Shown: piece by piece, positions 26,503 through 35,700 of the stretch
Layout of the letters: each line of letters opens with the position of its first letter
Numbering within the stretch: position 1 is the first letter of the stretch
DNA from: Pseudomonas parafulva
GTDB lineage: Bacteria; Pseudomonadota; Gammaproteobacteria; Pseudomonadales; Pseudomonadaceae
Assembly: GCF_000800255.1 (NCBI RefSeq)
Contig: NZ_CP009747.1
Coordinates: 3,968,001 to 4,032,000, forward strand
DNA: 64,000 nucleotides
Direction of reading: 5' to 3'
Notes under the pieces: generated by a model
The model's input: only the letters and a program-made list of their open reading frames with translations
Databases searched by the model: none
Told to the model about the DNA's origin: nothing
Position numbers and translations under genes: made by a program

Positions 26503-28398
26503 TCACCCCCAGCTCAACGCCTGCGGCGCCACCGGCCGACCGAACCAGTAGCCCTGCCCCAGGTCGCACTGCTGCTCCAGCAGAAAGCGCGCCTGTTCGG
26601 CCTGCTCGATGCCCTCGGCGTGCACCTGCATGCCCATGCTGCGCGCCAGGGCGATGATCACCCGAACGATGGCCACGTCGTCGTCATCCTGCGGCAAGCC
26701 GGCGACGAAACCTTGGTCGATCTTGAGCTTCTGCACCGGCAGGCGCTTGAGGCGCAGCAACGACGAATAGCCGGTGCCGAAATCGTCGATCGCCAGGCGC
26801 AGGCCCAGTTCGCGCAGCCGGTGCAGTTGCTGCATGGCCACCTCCGGGTCCTCCATCACCGCGCTCTCGGTGACTTCCAATTCCAGCAGCGCCGGGTCCA
26901 GGCCGGTGTCGTGCAGCACCTCGGCGACTTGACGATACAGTTCGCGCTGACCGAACAGCCGGCTCGACAGGTTCACCGCAACGAAGCTCAGCGCGCGCCC
27001 TTCGGCTTGCCACTGGACCATCTGCCGGCAGGCTTGAAGCAGCACCCAGGCGTCGATATCGGCGATCAGGCCGGTGCGCTCGGCAATCGGGATGAACTCG
27101 CCCGGCGGCACCAGGCCGCGCTCGGGATGCTGCCAGCGCACCAGCGCCTCGACGCCGACCAGGGTGCCGGTCAGCAGGTCGTGCACCGGCTGGTAGAACA
27201 CCCGCAGTTCCTCCTGGGCCAAGGCGCGGCGCAACTCGCCGGCGGTCTCGACGCGGTGCTGGGCGTGGGCGGTCAGCTCTTCGGTGTACAGCGCATAGCA
27301 GGCACGACCATTGTTCTTGGCCTTGAACAGCGCCGAGTCGGCATTGCGCAGCAGTTGCTCGGCGCTCTGTGCATCGCTGGGGAACAGGCTGATGCCGATG
27401 CTGGCGCTGATGAACAGGCGCTGGTCCTCGACCTCGAACGGCTCGTGCAGACGCTCGATCAGGCACTGCGCGGTGCTCGCGGCCTGGGCCACCTGCTGGC
27501 CGCCTTCGAGCAGCACGGCGAACTCGTCGCCGCCCAGCCGCGCCAGGGTCACACTGGCGCCGACCTGATCGCGCAGGCGGTCGCCCACCAACTTGAGCAA
27601 CTGGTCGCCCACGGCATGGCCGAGGCTGTCGTTGATGCTCTGGAAGTGATCGAGGTCCAGCAGCAACAGGGCGCAGCCGCGCTTGTTCGACTGCGCGGCG
27701 GTCAGCGCCTGTTCGGCACGGTCGCTGAACAGCAGACGATTGGGCAGGCCGGTGAGCGGGTCGTGGTGGGCCAGGTAGGTCAGTTCTTCCTCGGAATGCT
27801 TGATCGCGCTGATGTCGCTGAACACTGCGACGTAATGACTGAGCGCGCCTGCGTCGTCGCGAATGGCGCAGATGGTCTGCCACTGCGGGTAGATTTCACC
27901 GCTCTTGCGCCGGTTCCAGATCTCGCCGCTCCATTCGCCACAGGCTTCCAGGGTGTCGTAGATCTGCTTGTAGAACGCCGCGTCGTGGCGGCCTGACTTG
28001 AACTTGTTAGGGCGCTGGCCGAGTACTTCGTCCTGCTGGTAGCCGGTGATGCGCATGAAAGCGCGATTGACGTGCACGATCAAACCGTTACGGTCGGTCA
28101 CCAGCACGCCTTCGAGGGTGCTGTCGAACACGGCGGCGGCCATGCGCAGGCGCTCGCGGTCTTCGCTGCGCAAACGCGCACCGACGCCGATGAAGTTCAG
28201 CAGGCGCACCCGCGAGACGAAGATCAGGCCGGCGCTGAGCAACACCCAGACCACCAGGTTGATCTGTCGGCCGACGGTCAGGGCCAGGTCGTCGTCGGTC
28301 ATGCCACGCAACACCACCTCCGACAGGGCCAGCCAGAGGAACGACAACACAACGTAGAGCGCAGCCATGCGCAAGGCGTCGCGAACAGAAACAGACAT
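26503..28398 (-). CDS. membrane-bound PAS-GGDEF-EAL cyclic-di-GMP protein
   Basis: A 631-residue protein with two membrane helices (about residues 11-31 and 45-63), a PAS domain (about 85-200), GGDEF (about 205-375) and EAL (about 380-631). The GGDEF motif is intact (289-293) but there is no RxxD inhibitory site before it. The EAL motif (417-419) and later acidic motifs (IDDFGTGYS, HAEGIE) are intact, so phosphodiesterase activity is expected, possibly with cyclase activity or GTP-activated regulation. It sits beside desA, as the PA0285-like gene does in P. aeruginosa. I chose the ATG at 28398; a frame extends to 28701 but overlaps the promoter and start of desA. Confidence 0.9.
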   Translation of the reverse strand: MSVSVRDALRMAALYVVLSFLWLALSEVVLRGMTDDDLALTVGRQINLVVWVLLSAGLIFVSRVRLLNFIGVGARLRSEDRERLRMAAAVFDSTLEGVLVTDRNGLIVHVNRAFMRITGYQQDEVLGQRPNKFKSGRHDAAFYKQIYDTLEACGEWSGEIWNRRKSGEIYPQWQTICAIRDDAGALSHYVAVFSDISAIKHSEEELTYLAHHDPLTGLPNRLLFSDRAEQALTAAQSNKRGCALLLLDLDHFQSINDSLGHAVGDQLLKLVGDRLRDQVGASVTLARLGGDEFAVLLEGGQQVAQAASTAQCLIERLHEPFEVEDQRLFISASIGISLFPSDAQSAEQLLRNADSALFKAKNNGRACYALYTEELTAHAQHRVETAGELRRALAQEELRVFYQPVHDLLTGTLVGVEALVRWQHPERGLVPPGEFIPIAERTGLIADIDAWVLLQACRQMVQWQAEGRALSFVAVNLSSRLFGQRELYRQVAEVLHDTGLDPALLELEVTESAVMEDPEVAMQQLHRLRELGLRLAIDDFGTGYSSLLRLKRLPVQKLKIDQGFVAGLPQDDDDVAIVRVIIALARSMGMQVHAEGIEQAEQARFLLEQQCDLGQGYWFGRPVAPQALSWG

Positions 28399-28648
28399 GT
28401 CGGGCGTATCGGTCCTGGGAAAATGATGGCGCAGTATAAATGCTGAAACATGCCGTGACTTTAATTCCGGGCTCATTAATAAGTCGTGTTTCGCGCCGAC
28501 GCCTCCCGGCTGGCCTGCCTTTGCGGCCTGGCCGGTGGCCTGCACCAGACCGATGGCACGCCTGCCCGGCGACGCTCGACTGGTTTTATTTCCCCGCCCA
28601 GGGATAATGCGCCCGTTGTCCACCCTACTCTCGAGGGCTTTTCCAACC

Positions 28649-29833
28649 ATGTGGCATAACGGTCTACTCGACCTCTCGGCCTGGCAACTGGTCGCGGTCA
28701 CCTTGCTGATGACTCATGTGACCATCGTCAGCGTCACCATCTATCTGCATCGCTATTCCGCGCACCGCTCCCTGGAGCTCAACGCCGGACTCAAGCACTT
28801 CTTCCGCTTCTGGCTGTGGCTGACCACGGCGCAGAACACCCGCGAGTGGACCGCCATCCACCGCAAGCATCACGCCAAATGCGAAACCCCCGACGACCCG
28901 CACAGCCCGGTGCACAAGGGCCTGGGCACGGTGCTGCGCAAGGGCGCGGAGCTGTACCGCGAGGAGGCCCGCAACCCGGACACCTTGCGCATCTACGGCA
29001 AGAACTGCCCGGACGACTGGATCGAGCGCAACCTGTATTCGCGGTACAAGCTCGGCGGTATCGCCCTGATGGCGGTGATCGACCTGGCGTTGTTCGGCAC
29101 CATCGGCATCACTATCTGGGCCATCCAGATGATGTGGATTCCGTTCTGGGCCGCTGGCGTGGTCAACGGCCTGGGCCATGCGGTGGGCTACCGCAACTTC
29201 GAGTGCCGCGACGCCGCCACCAACCTGGTGCCCTGGGGCATCATCATCGGCGGCGAGGAACTGCACAACAATCACCACACCTACCCCAATTCGGCCAAGC
29301 TGTCGGTACGCCGCTGGGAGTTCGACATGGGCTGGATGTGGATTCGCCTGCTGTGCCTGCTGCGCCTGGCCAAGGTGCAGCGCGTGGCGCCCATCGCCCA
29401 TCGGGTCGAGGGCAAGGCGTCGCTGGACATGGACACCGCCATGGCGATCCTCAACAACCGTTTCCAGATCATGGCCCAATACCGCAAGCTGGTGATCGCC
29501 CCGCTGGTCAAGCAGGAACTGAACAAGGTCGATGCCTCGATGCGCCACCAGTTCCGCCGTGCCAAGCGCCTGTTGTCGCGTGAACCCAGCCTGCTGCAGG
29601 ACCGCCATCACCTGCGCATCGAGTCGATGCTCGAACACAGCCAGGCGTTGAAAACCATCTACGAGAAACGCCTGGCTCTGCAGCACATCTGGGCACGCAC
29701 CAGCGCCAACGGCCACGACATGCTGGCGGCGATCAAAGACTGGGTACATGAGGCCGAGGCCAGCGGCATCCAGTCGCTGCGCGACTTCGCCGCTCAGCTC
29801 AAGACCTACTCCCTGCGCCCCGGCGCCGCCTGA
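28649..29833 (+). CDS. desA: acyl-lipid (phospholipid) delta-9 fatty acid desaturase DesA
   Basis: A 394-residue membrane desaturase. The three di-iron histidine boxes are intact: HRYSAH (34-39), HRKHH (71-75) and HNNHH (206-210). Hydrophobic segments flank them (about 11-31, 138-170). The N-terminus MWHNGLLDLSAWQLV matches the DesA type of Pseudomonas, which desaturates acyl chains already in phospholipids and needs O2. A long C-terminal helical, charged region (about 280-394) is present as in its orthologues. The start at 28649 gives the family N-terminus; a longer frame to 28535 does not. The gene is divergent from the PAS-GGDEF-EAL gene. Confidence 0.92.
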   Translation: MWHNGLLDLSAWQLVAVTLLMTHVTIVSVTIYLHRYSAHRSLELNAGLKHFFRFWLWLTTAQNTREWTAIHRKHHAKCETPDDPHSPVHKGLGTVLRKGAELYREEARNPDTLRIYGKNCPDDWIERNLYSRYKLGGIALMAVIDLALFGTIGITIWAIQMMWIPFWAAGVVNGLGHAVGYRNFECRDAATNLVPWGIIIGGEELHNNHHTYPNSAKLSVRRWEFDMGWMWIRLLCLLRLAKVQRVAPIAHRVEGKASLDMDTAMAILNNRFQIMAQYRKLVIAPLVKQELNKVDASMRHQFRRAKRLLSREPSLLQDRHHLRIESMLEHSQALKTIYEKRLALQHIWARTSANGHDMLAAIKDWVHEAEASGIQSLRDFAAQLKTYSLRPGAA

Positions 29834-29845
29834 GCGCCGTTGATC

Positions 29846-29870
29846 GGCGTGCCCTCGTTCGGGGCACGCC
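29846..29870 (+). terminator. hairpin downstream of desA
   Basis: A perfect 9-bp stem (GGCGTGCCC/GGGCACGCC) with a 7-nt loop lies 12 bp past the desA stop codon. There is no T tract, so termination may be weak. Confidence 0.5.
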
Positions 29871-29973
29871 CTCCGGAACTTCACCCCCTGCCTCGACTCG
29901 AAATCGGATCATCGCCCGCGTGGCGGGCTGTCTGGCGGCCGCACGCCCTCTCGTCGAGAACCGATCCGTGCTC

Positions 29974-30960
29974 ATGGCCAAAGAACGTCCCTCTTCGCAC
30001 ACCGGCGACTCCCGCCCCGAAGCCGCTCAGATGCTCCTGGCCCTGCTGCATGCCCAAGGCGAAGTAGCCCGCCTGAGCGAACGCGAACAACTGTTCAGTT
30101 CGTTGCTCGACAGCGTCAACGCGGTGCTCTGGGCCTTCGATTGGGAAAAGCGTCAGGTGCTCTACATCAGCCCCGCCTACGAGCGCATCTACGGACGCTC
30201 CGCGAGCCTGCTGATGGCCGACTTCAACGAATGGCGCGACGCGATCCACCCGGACGATCTCGACTACGCCGAGCGCAGCCTGGCCCAAGTGCTGGTCAAA
30301 GGCACGGTCGAGGACCGCGAGTACCGCATCGTCAACGGCCAGGGCGAAGTGCGCTGGCTCAGCGACAAGTGCTACATCAACCAGCAGCGCGAGGGCGAGC
30401 GGGTGATCATCGTCGGCATCGCCGAGGACATCACCGAAAAGAAGCACCTGGAAGGCGAACTCAAGCGCCTGGCCACCACCGATGTGCTGACCCAGAGCAG
30501 CAACCGCCGGCACTTCTTCGAATGCGCCCGCCAGGCCTTCAACCGCGCCCGCGACAACGGCACGCCGCTGGCCTTCCTGCTGCTGGACATCGACGACTTC
30601 AAGCTGATCAACGACAGTTATGGCCACCCCGAGGGCGACCAGGTGCTGCAGCGCATCGCCGACAGCGGCAAGACCATCCTGCGCCGGGGCGACCTGTTCG
30701 GCCGCATCGGCGGCGAGGAATTCGCCGCCGTGTTCCCCGGCTGCAGCGCCGAGGTGGCCGCACAGATCGCCGAACGCCTGCAACGGGAAATCGAACGCCT
30801 GGCCTTCAGCCATGGCGAGCAGCGCTACAGCGTCACCATCAGCCAGGGCCTGACTGCACTTTCAGCCCAGGACACCGACCTGGACAGCCTGTTCAGTCGC
30901 GCCGATGCGGCGATGTACCAGGCCAAGCGGGAGGGGAAGAATCGGATTGTGTGTGGGTAG
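29974..30960 (+). CDS. PAS-GGDEF diguanylate cyclase
   Basis: A 328-residue soluble protein: PAS (about 40-160, with the PAC-type end VGIAEDITEKKHLE) and GGDEF (about 165-328). The active-site motif is GGEEF (246-250), and an RxxD product-inhibition site (R237-x-x-D240) lies exactly five residues before it, so a feedback-inhibited diguanylate cyclase is expected. The segment that usually reads LTGLxNRR is LTQSSNRR here, a small departure. Starts at 29920 or at the GTG of 29968 are possible; I chose ATG 29974. It has no obvious operon partners and converges with the immunity end of the CDI locus. Confidence 0.88.
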   Translation: MAKERPSSHTGDSRPEAAQMLLALLHAQGEVARLSEREQLFSSLLDSVNAVLWAFDWEKRQVLYISPAYERIYGRSASLLMADFNEWRDAIHPDDLDYAERSLAQVLVKGTVEDREYRIVNGQGEVRWLSDKCYINQQREGERVIIVGIAEDITEKKHLEGELKRLATTDVLTQSSNRRHFFECARQAFNRARDNGTPLAFLLLDIDDFKLINDSYGHPEGDQVLQRIADSGKTILRRGDLFGRIGGEEFAAVFPGCSAEVAAQIAERLQREIERLAFSHGEQRYSVTISQGLTALSAQDTDLDSLFSRADAAMYQAKREGKNRIVCG

Positions 30961-31146
30961 GAGAACACGCTGGCGCCGCGCTACGGAAAAAACTCATCGC
31001 TCCTGATAGCGGTCATGGGCACGTGTCCTTCGACGATTTACGGCCGGGTCCAGAATCTCGATTGGCTCCGACAAAGCCCCGCACACAACAAAACCGACAC
31101 GCCTAAAAACAGTCAGCGCTCTATGTGCTGATCGTCACCACGAGCC

Positions 31147-32061
31147 TTACCCTGACTTCCGATTGAATAACCGCGACCAGAATCCTCGACGCTCTTCGGG
31201 TTTCGCTTCCAGGCTCTGCTGCGCTGGCAGCGTCTCGGGGTGGAGCAACGCTTGGGGATAGTGCTCCTGCCCTAGACACAGCCTGTCGTCGAGCCCAAAC
31301 GCCTTCACCGCCGCCACAGCCTCCACGCACCAGCGGCCGAAATAGGCTCCCCCCTCAAAGTTTTCATCACCATAGCGATACCAATAAGGGTGCTTGAATG
31401 CCGTTGCCTGCTTACCCACACCTGAGCGCGCCCCTGCACCGACTTCGCCATACCAATGTCGAACGAAATCCAACAATGCAGACGCTCGTTGGTCAGGCTG
31501 GTCATCGATCGCCTTGAGCAAGCGGGCATAGGGTTTGGGATAAAGCAGCACATCACCTATACGCCGTTGCGGGGAGCGGGAGGCGATGATTCGGTCCAAC
31601 AGACGGTCTTCGCCCTCATTCCCTACGAGTGTGAGCAATTGCTCCCACTGCTGGTCCGGTATTTCCAGAGCCAATGCCAAGCCGACCAGCCAGAAGCAGA
31701 CGATGTAGTGGTCGTAATTAACCCGCCAGGCGTTGCGCGTGTACTGCTCATCCTCGTTCCACTGCTCAGCCCCCAGTCGCTTGGAGCGGTCCCAGGCGTC
31801 GAGCAAGCCGGGAAAGTAGGCGGTCATTTGCGCCACTGCATTCCCCGCTGAATAGAGTCTCAGCATCTGATGCAAGTGCTTCTGTATCAATGTGAAAAGG
31901 TACTGTGGCTCATAGCTGGGGTCGCCAGGTGACGTGCTGGCGTGCATCTTTGCCTGACAGATAGACTCCTCCCCGTAAGTAACCCAGCCCTTCCAATATG
32001 CCGAATCTCCTCGGTTCGCTCTTATCATCAGTGTCCAGCCCTCCTCGAGGATCAGCGCCAT
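31147..32061 (-). CDS. PoNi-like immunity protein (DUF1910/DUF1911), orphan in the CDI locus
   Basis: A 304-residue, probably cytoplasmic, mostly helical protein. The C-terminal half has HPYWYRYGDENFEGGAYFG followed by WCVEAVAAVKAFGLDD, which resembles the DUF1911 domain of PoNi immunity proteins that neutralise PoNe DNase toxins. The N-terminal half (helices with YLFTLIQKHLHQMLRLYSAG) would be DUF1910. It lies 97 bp after the cognate-type immunity gene in the same orientation. Base composition is lower in GC than the core genes. A second start at 32028 with GAGGAGGG upstream is about as good and would remove 11 residues. No PoNe toxin gene is adjacent. The family call is from remembered motifs, not a search. 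Confidence 0.65.
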   Translation of the reverse strand: MALILEEGWTLMIRANRGDSAYWKGWVTYGEESICQAKMHASTSPGDPSYEPQYLFTLIQKHLHQMLRLYSAGNAVAQMTAYFPGLLDAWDRSKRLGAEQWNEDEQYTRNAWRVNYDHYIVCFWLVGLALALEIPDQQWEQLLTLVGNEGEDRLLDRIIASRSPQRRIGDVLLYPKPYARLLKAIDDQPDQRASALLDFVRHWYGEVGAGARSGVGKQATAFKHPYWYRYGDENFEGGAYFGRWCVEAVAAVKAFGLDDRLCLGQEHYPQALLHPETLPAQQSLEAKPEERRGFWSRLFNRKSG

Positions 32062-32158
32062 TAGTTCAGCCCCCTAACGGCGGCGACTCAAGGACATGCA
32101 CCTACCCAGATAGCGACCGCGGCACAAAGACGCTTGGACTCAGACCGCTTCAGTCAAC

Positions 32159-32773
32159 TCAACGCCTGAATTGGTCAAGCAGTGTCAGATGTACATCCAT
32201 ATCGACTTTTACCAGACCATCTAGGTCCGCACGCCCCCCCAGACTCAGCGCAGGCTCAAAAGCGTACATTTCGCTCTCCGATACAGGCCCTAGCTTGGCG
32301 AGCGCACGCTCGAACAAAGGGTTACCCATTCGGTCTTCGAAGTCGAAGTCGGCTTTTGTAGCGGTTGCGAAAAAGATGCCCAGCGCCCGGTCAGGATTCG
32401 TCTGGCGTTGTTGCAGTTGGCTCTTCAGCGCGACGATGCCACCCGCCAGGCTCGATATCGTGATGCTACGCTGGTAGCGCTCGCCCCAGGCATACAGAGA
32501 ACCAAAGGCGTCTCTCGCAATGACATGATAGTTATCGACATGCTCTATCTCCGAGCCACTCAGCCATTGTTTCAGCGTGGCCGAGTACTGATCGGGGTCG
32601 ACGATCCAGAACAGACCGTCTGCGTAAGCACTCCAGCCCTCACTTTGCCAATAGCCAAGTAGTGCATCAGGAAGTTTAAAACGATATTTTTCAACGCTGG
32701 AAGCCGGAACTTCTCTGCGGTTCACAGGCTCCCCGAAGTTATCGACGAACATCTGAAAGTAATCATCTCTCAT
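32159..32773 (-). CDS. cdiI: CdiI-type immunity protein, GAD-like/DUF1851 family
   Basis: A 204-residue protein whose start overlaps the cdiA stop by four bases (ATGA), the usual arrangement of an immunity gene. The N-terminal third (DYFQMFVDNFGEP, then LPDALLGYWQSEGWSAYADGLFWIVDP) resembles GAD-like domains; the middle and end (FGSLYAWGERY, then LFERALAKLGPVSESEMYAFEPALSLGG) match DUF1851. This combination is known from Tdi immunity proteins that protect Agrobacterium from the Ntox15-type Tde DNases, which agrees with the toxin domain read from the cdiA end. The low GC and neighbourhood mark it as part of an exchanged toxin/immunity module. Confidence 0.8.
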   Translation of the reverse strand: MRDDYFQMFVDNFGEPVNRREVPASSVEKYRFKLPDALLGYWQSEGWSAYADGLFWIVDPDQYSATLKQWLSGSEIEHVDNYHVIARDAFGSLYAWGERYQRSITISSLAGGIVALKSQLQQRQTNPDRALGIFFATATKADFDFEDRMGNPLFERALAKLGPVSESEMYAFEPALSLGGRADLDGLVKVDMDVHLTLLDQFRR

Positions 32774-35700
32774 TGTTTAGGGCCTCTGAGCAGCTCCAAT
32801 CTAACATTCATGTTCGATGCGCCTGCACCGTTAGCGATAGCTTTGTCGACTGCGGAATCCAGCGCATCCAGTCGACTCGGCCAACCCCCACCAATCGAAG
32901 AGTTGACAAGCGTATCGCCCATTCTGACAGGTTTGAAGCTGGACCACCCACCAGCGACCATGTCAGGCTCATGCAACGCGGCTAGGTCCGCACGTATTTG
33001 CTTAGCTCTGACAGTTGCTTCTGCGGTGGCAGTCCTTATATCCACCCCTTTCTCAAGAAGGCTCTCAGTCACATTCCGTCTGACCAACGCTTCGAAGTCC
33101 TTTCCGAATTTCTGCTGAGCAGCCACTGCATCAGGATTTCGCCCGACCTCCTTGTAGGCGTCTCGCGCAGCCTTGAAGTCATCAACCGTCATCCGATTGA
33201 TAGCATCCTGCTGCGCTTGCAGCTGTTTGTTGTATTCCTTGAGGAACGCCTTCTGCTGTTCAGGCGTCATTGCCTTGAACTTATCACTGCCAAATGGATT
33301 GAATGACTTGACCGTGAACTCTTCCATTGGAGGCACTGGTTTGACAGAAGGCTCAGCTTTTGGAGGCACAGGATCCGTTGCAGGCTTAGTACCGCTGGCT
33401 ACTGTTTCCGGATTAACCACCACAGGTTTTTCGGGAGCTCCGGTTACAGGTCTGGACGCAGGTTTACCTACTCCGGCCGCCGTGCTCTCCGCTTTCGCCA
33501 TCCTGGCCCCATCCGTGGCCATCTTCTCTAACGTCCCACGACCGACCTTGATGCCGACACTGGCCAGCTTCACGCCACCCTTGGCCAGCGCTCCAGCACC
33601 CGTGGCGATGCCGCCCACCTGCCACACCAACTCACCCAGGTCACGCCCCAACTCGAAAGCCTTTTCATCCCCGCCCTTCTCCAGCGCCTCGGCCATGCGG
33701 TCGATCTTCTGGTCCAGGGCGGCGATCACATCGTCGCCAAACTGCTGGCGCGCTGCCGGATCGTCGATCAGTTGCTTCATGCCTTGCAGCCCCTGGATCG
33801 GGTGCATGACGAACTGGGCCAGGCCCTTGATATCGTCGAAGCCAGCGCCCACCAGGCCAGCGCCAACCCCGCTCTGGGTCAGCAGGTCCTGCTTCTTGCT
33901 GATATAGGCCCACTTGCCCAGCACTTTCAGCTCGGCAATACGCCCATCGGCCTCCTTCAATTCCTTCCTGGCCTGCACCAACTGCTGCGTCGCCAACCAG
34001 TTGTTATCCACAGCCCCGGAGGCCGCCGCAGTGGCCGTGGCGGCGTCCAGGTTCGAGGTGGCGGCGAGCCCGGTGACCAGGCTGACGATCAGGTTGCGCT
34101 TGGCCTCGCGCTCGCGTTCGCTCTCGTTCGGGCTGGCTTCGGAGAACAGCCCGGTCAGCAGGCTCGACGCCGCCGCGCCAGCAGCCCCGCTGCCGCAGCT
34201 CTGGCTGCTGGCGGCAGCACCGGCGCAGGCCAGGATGCCATGCAGTGCGGCGTGCAGCGGCGTGCCTTCAACCAAGGTGCCCTTGGCCACCAGGTCGCCG
34301 ATGTAGCCAGCGCCCTGCTGCTGCACGTAGTTGACCACCATGCCTTGGAGGAAGGCGCCGTTGCTGGCGCTGATATTGCCGCTGGCGGCCGCCACCAACG
34401 CCGTGGTGATCTGCCGGTAGGTGCCGCCGGCGCCCCAGTTGCCGGCGATGCCGTCGGCTTCGTTGCGCAGGTTTTGCGCACGGGTGCGCAAGGCCAGCGC
34501 GGCGGTGGGGTCTGCGGCCTTGTCCGCTTGGGCCTCGGCCTCTTCGGCGGCTTTGCGCTTGGCATCGACCTCCTTGGCCTTGTTCGCCAGCAAGGTGCCG
34601 GCCTCGTTGGCGAAGGCCTGGACGATCTCGAAGCCCGAGCGGATCTGCTCTTCGTCGAAGATCGGCTTGAGTGCATTGCTGCCGTCACGCTCGCTGGACA
34701 CCTCGCGGTCCAGGCCCGCCAGGGTCTGCTCGGCGCTCTGACCGCTGCGCTCGCGCTGGGCGGCTTCGTCGGTGATCAGGATCGAAGCGCCGCTGATGCC
34801 GCTGCGGGTCACGCTGCTGGCGCTGTCGCTCGCGCTGATGGCGATCGGCAGGCTGGCGCCCAGCTCGCGCTCGTTGGTCGGGATCTCGGTGCCTGGCGTG
34901 ATGCTGCCACCGGTCTGCACGTTGCCCTGCTGGTCCTTGCCGATCTCGTTGAAGCCGCCACCGACGTTGAAGGTGCTGGCGTCGTACTCAGCCTTGTTGC
35001 GGATATCGCTGCTGGTCAGGCTGCCGGTGACCAGACGGTTGCGGCCCTCGGCCACGGCCTGCTCGCTGCTGGCGATCACCGCGCCCTTGAGGTCGGTGTT
35101 GCCGCCCACGCGGACGTCGAACCCACCGTCGCCGGCCTTGATCCCGGACTGCTCGGTGACGCTGGCGAAGTCCGAATCCATGTCGGTGCCGCCGAAGTTG
35201 GCGCTGGCCCCGCTGATCGAACTCATGCCCACGCAGAACGGCGGAATGCACAGGCTGACGCCGAAGCCCATGCTCTTCTCGTCGACCTTGAAGGTGTCGG
35301 TGTCCTGCAGGCTTTCGATGTTCAGGTCACCGCCGACATCGGCCATCACTTCCCGCCCGCTGACCACCGCACCGCGCAGGTTGCTGTCGCCACCGGACAC
35401 CAGGGTGGCGCGGTTGCCAGCCTCGACCACGGCGTTGCGGTGGGTGAGCGTCTCACCGTCGGCCTCGCCACGGTTGCCGTTGACCCCGACGTCCAGGGTG
35501 AAGCCGTTGCGCGTGCCGCCCAACGACAGGCCGATGCCAACACTGGCGCTGCTGCCCTTGCTGTCGCTGTCCAACTGGCTGGTGTTGCGGGCGGCCAGCA
35601 GGTTGATGTCGCCGTCGGCGGCCAGCGTGGCATCGCGACCGGCGCGGATCTCGCTGCCCTGCACCGTGATATCGCTGTCGGCACCGGCGCCGGTGGCACG

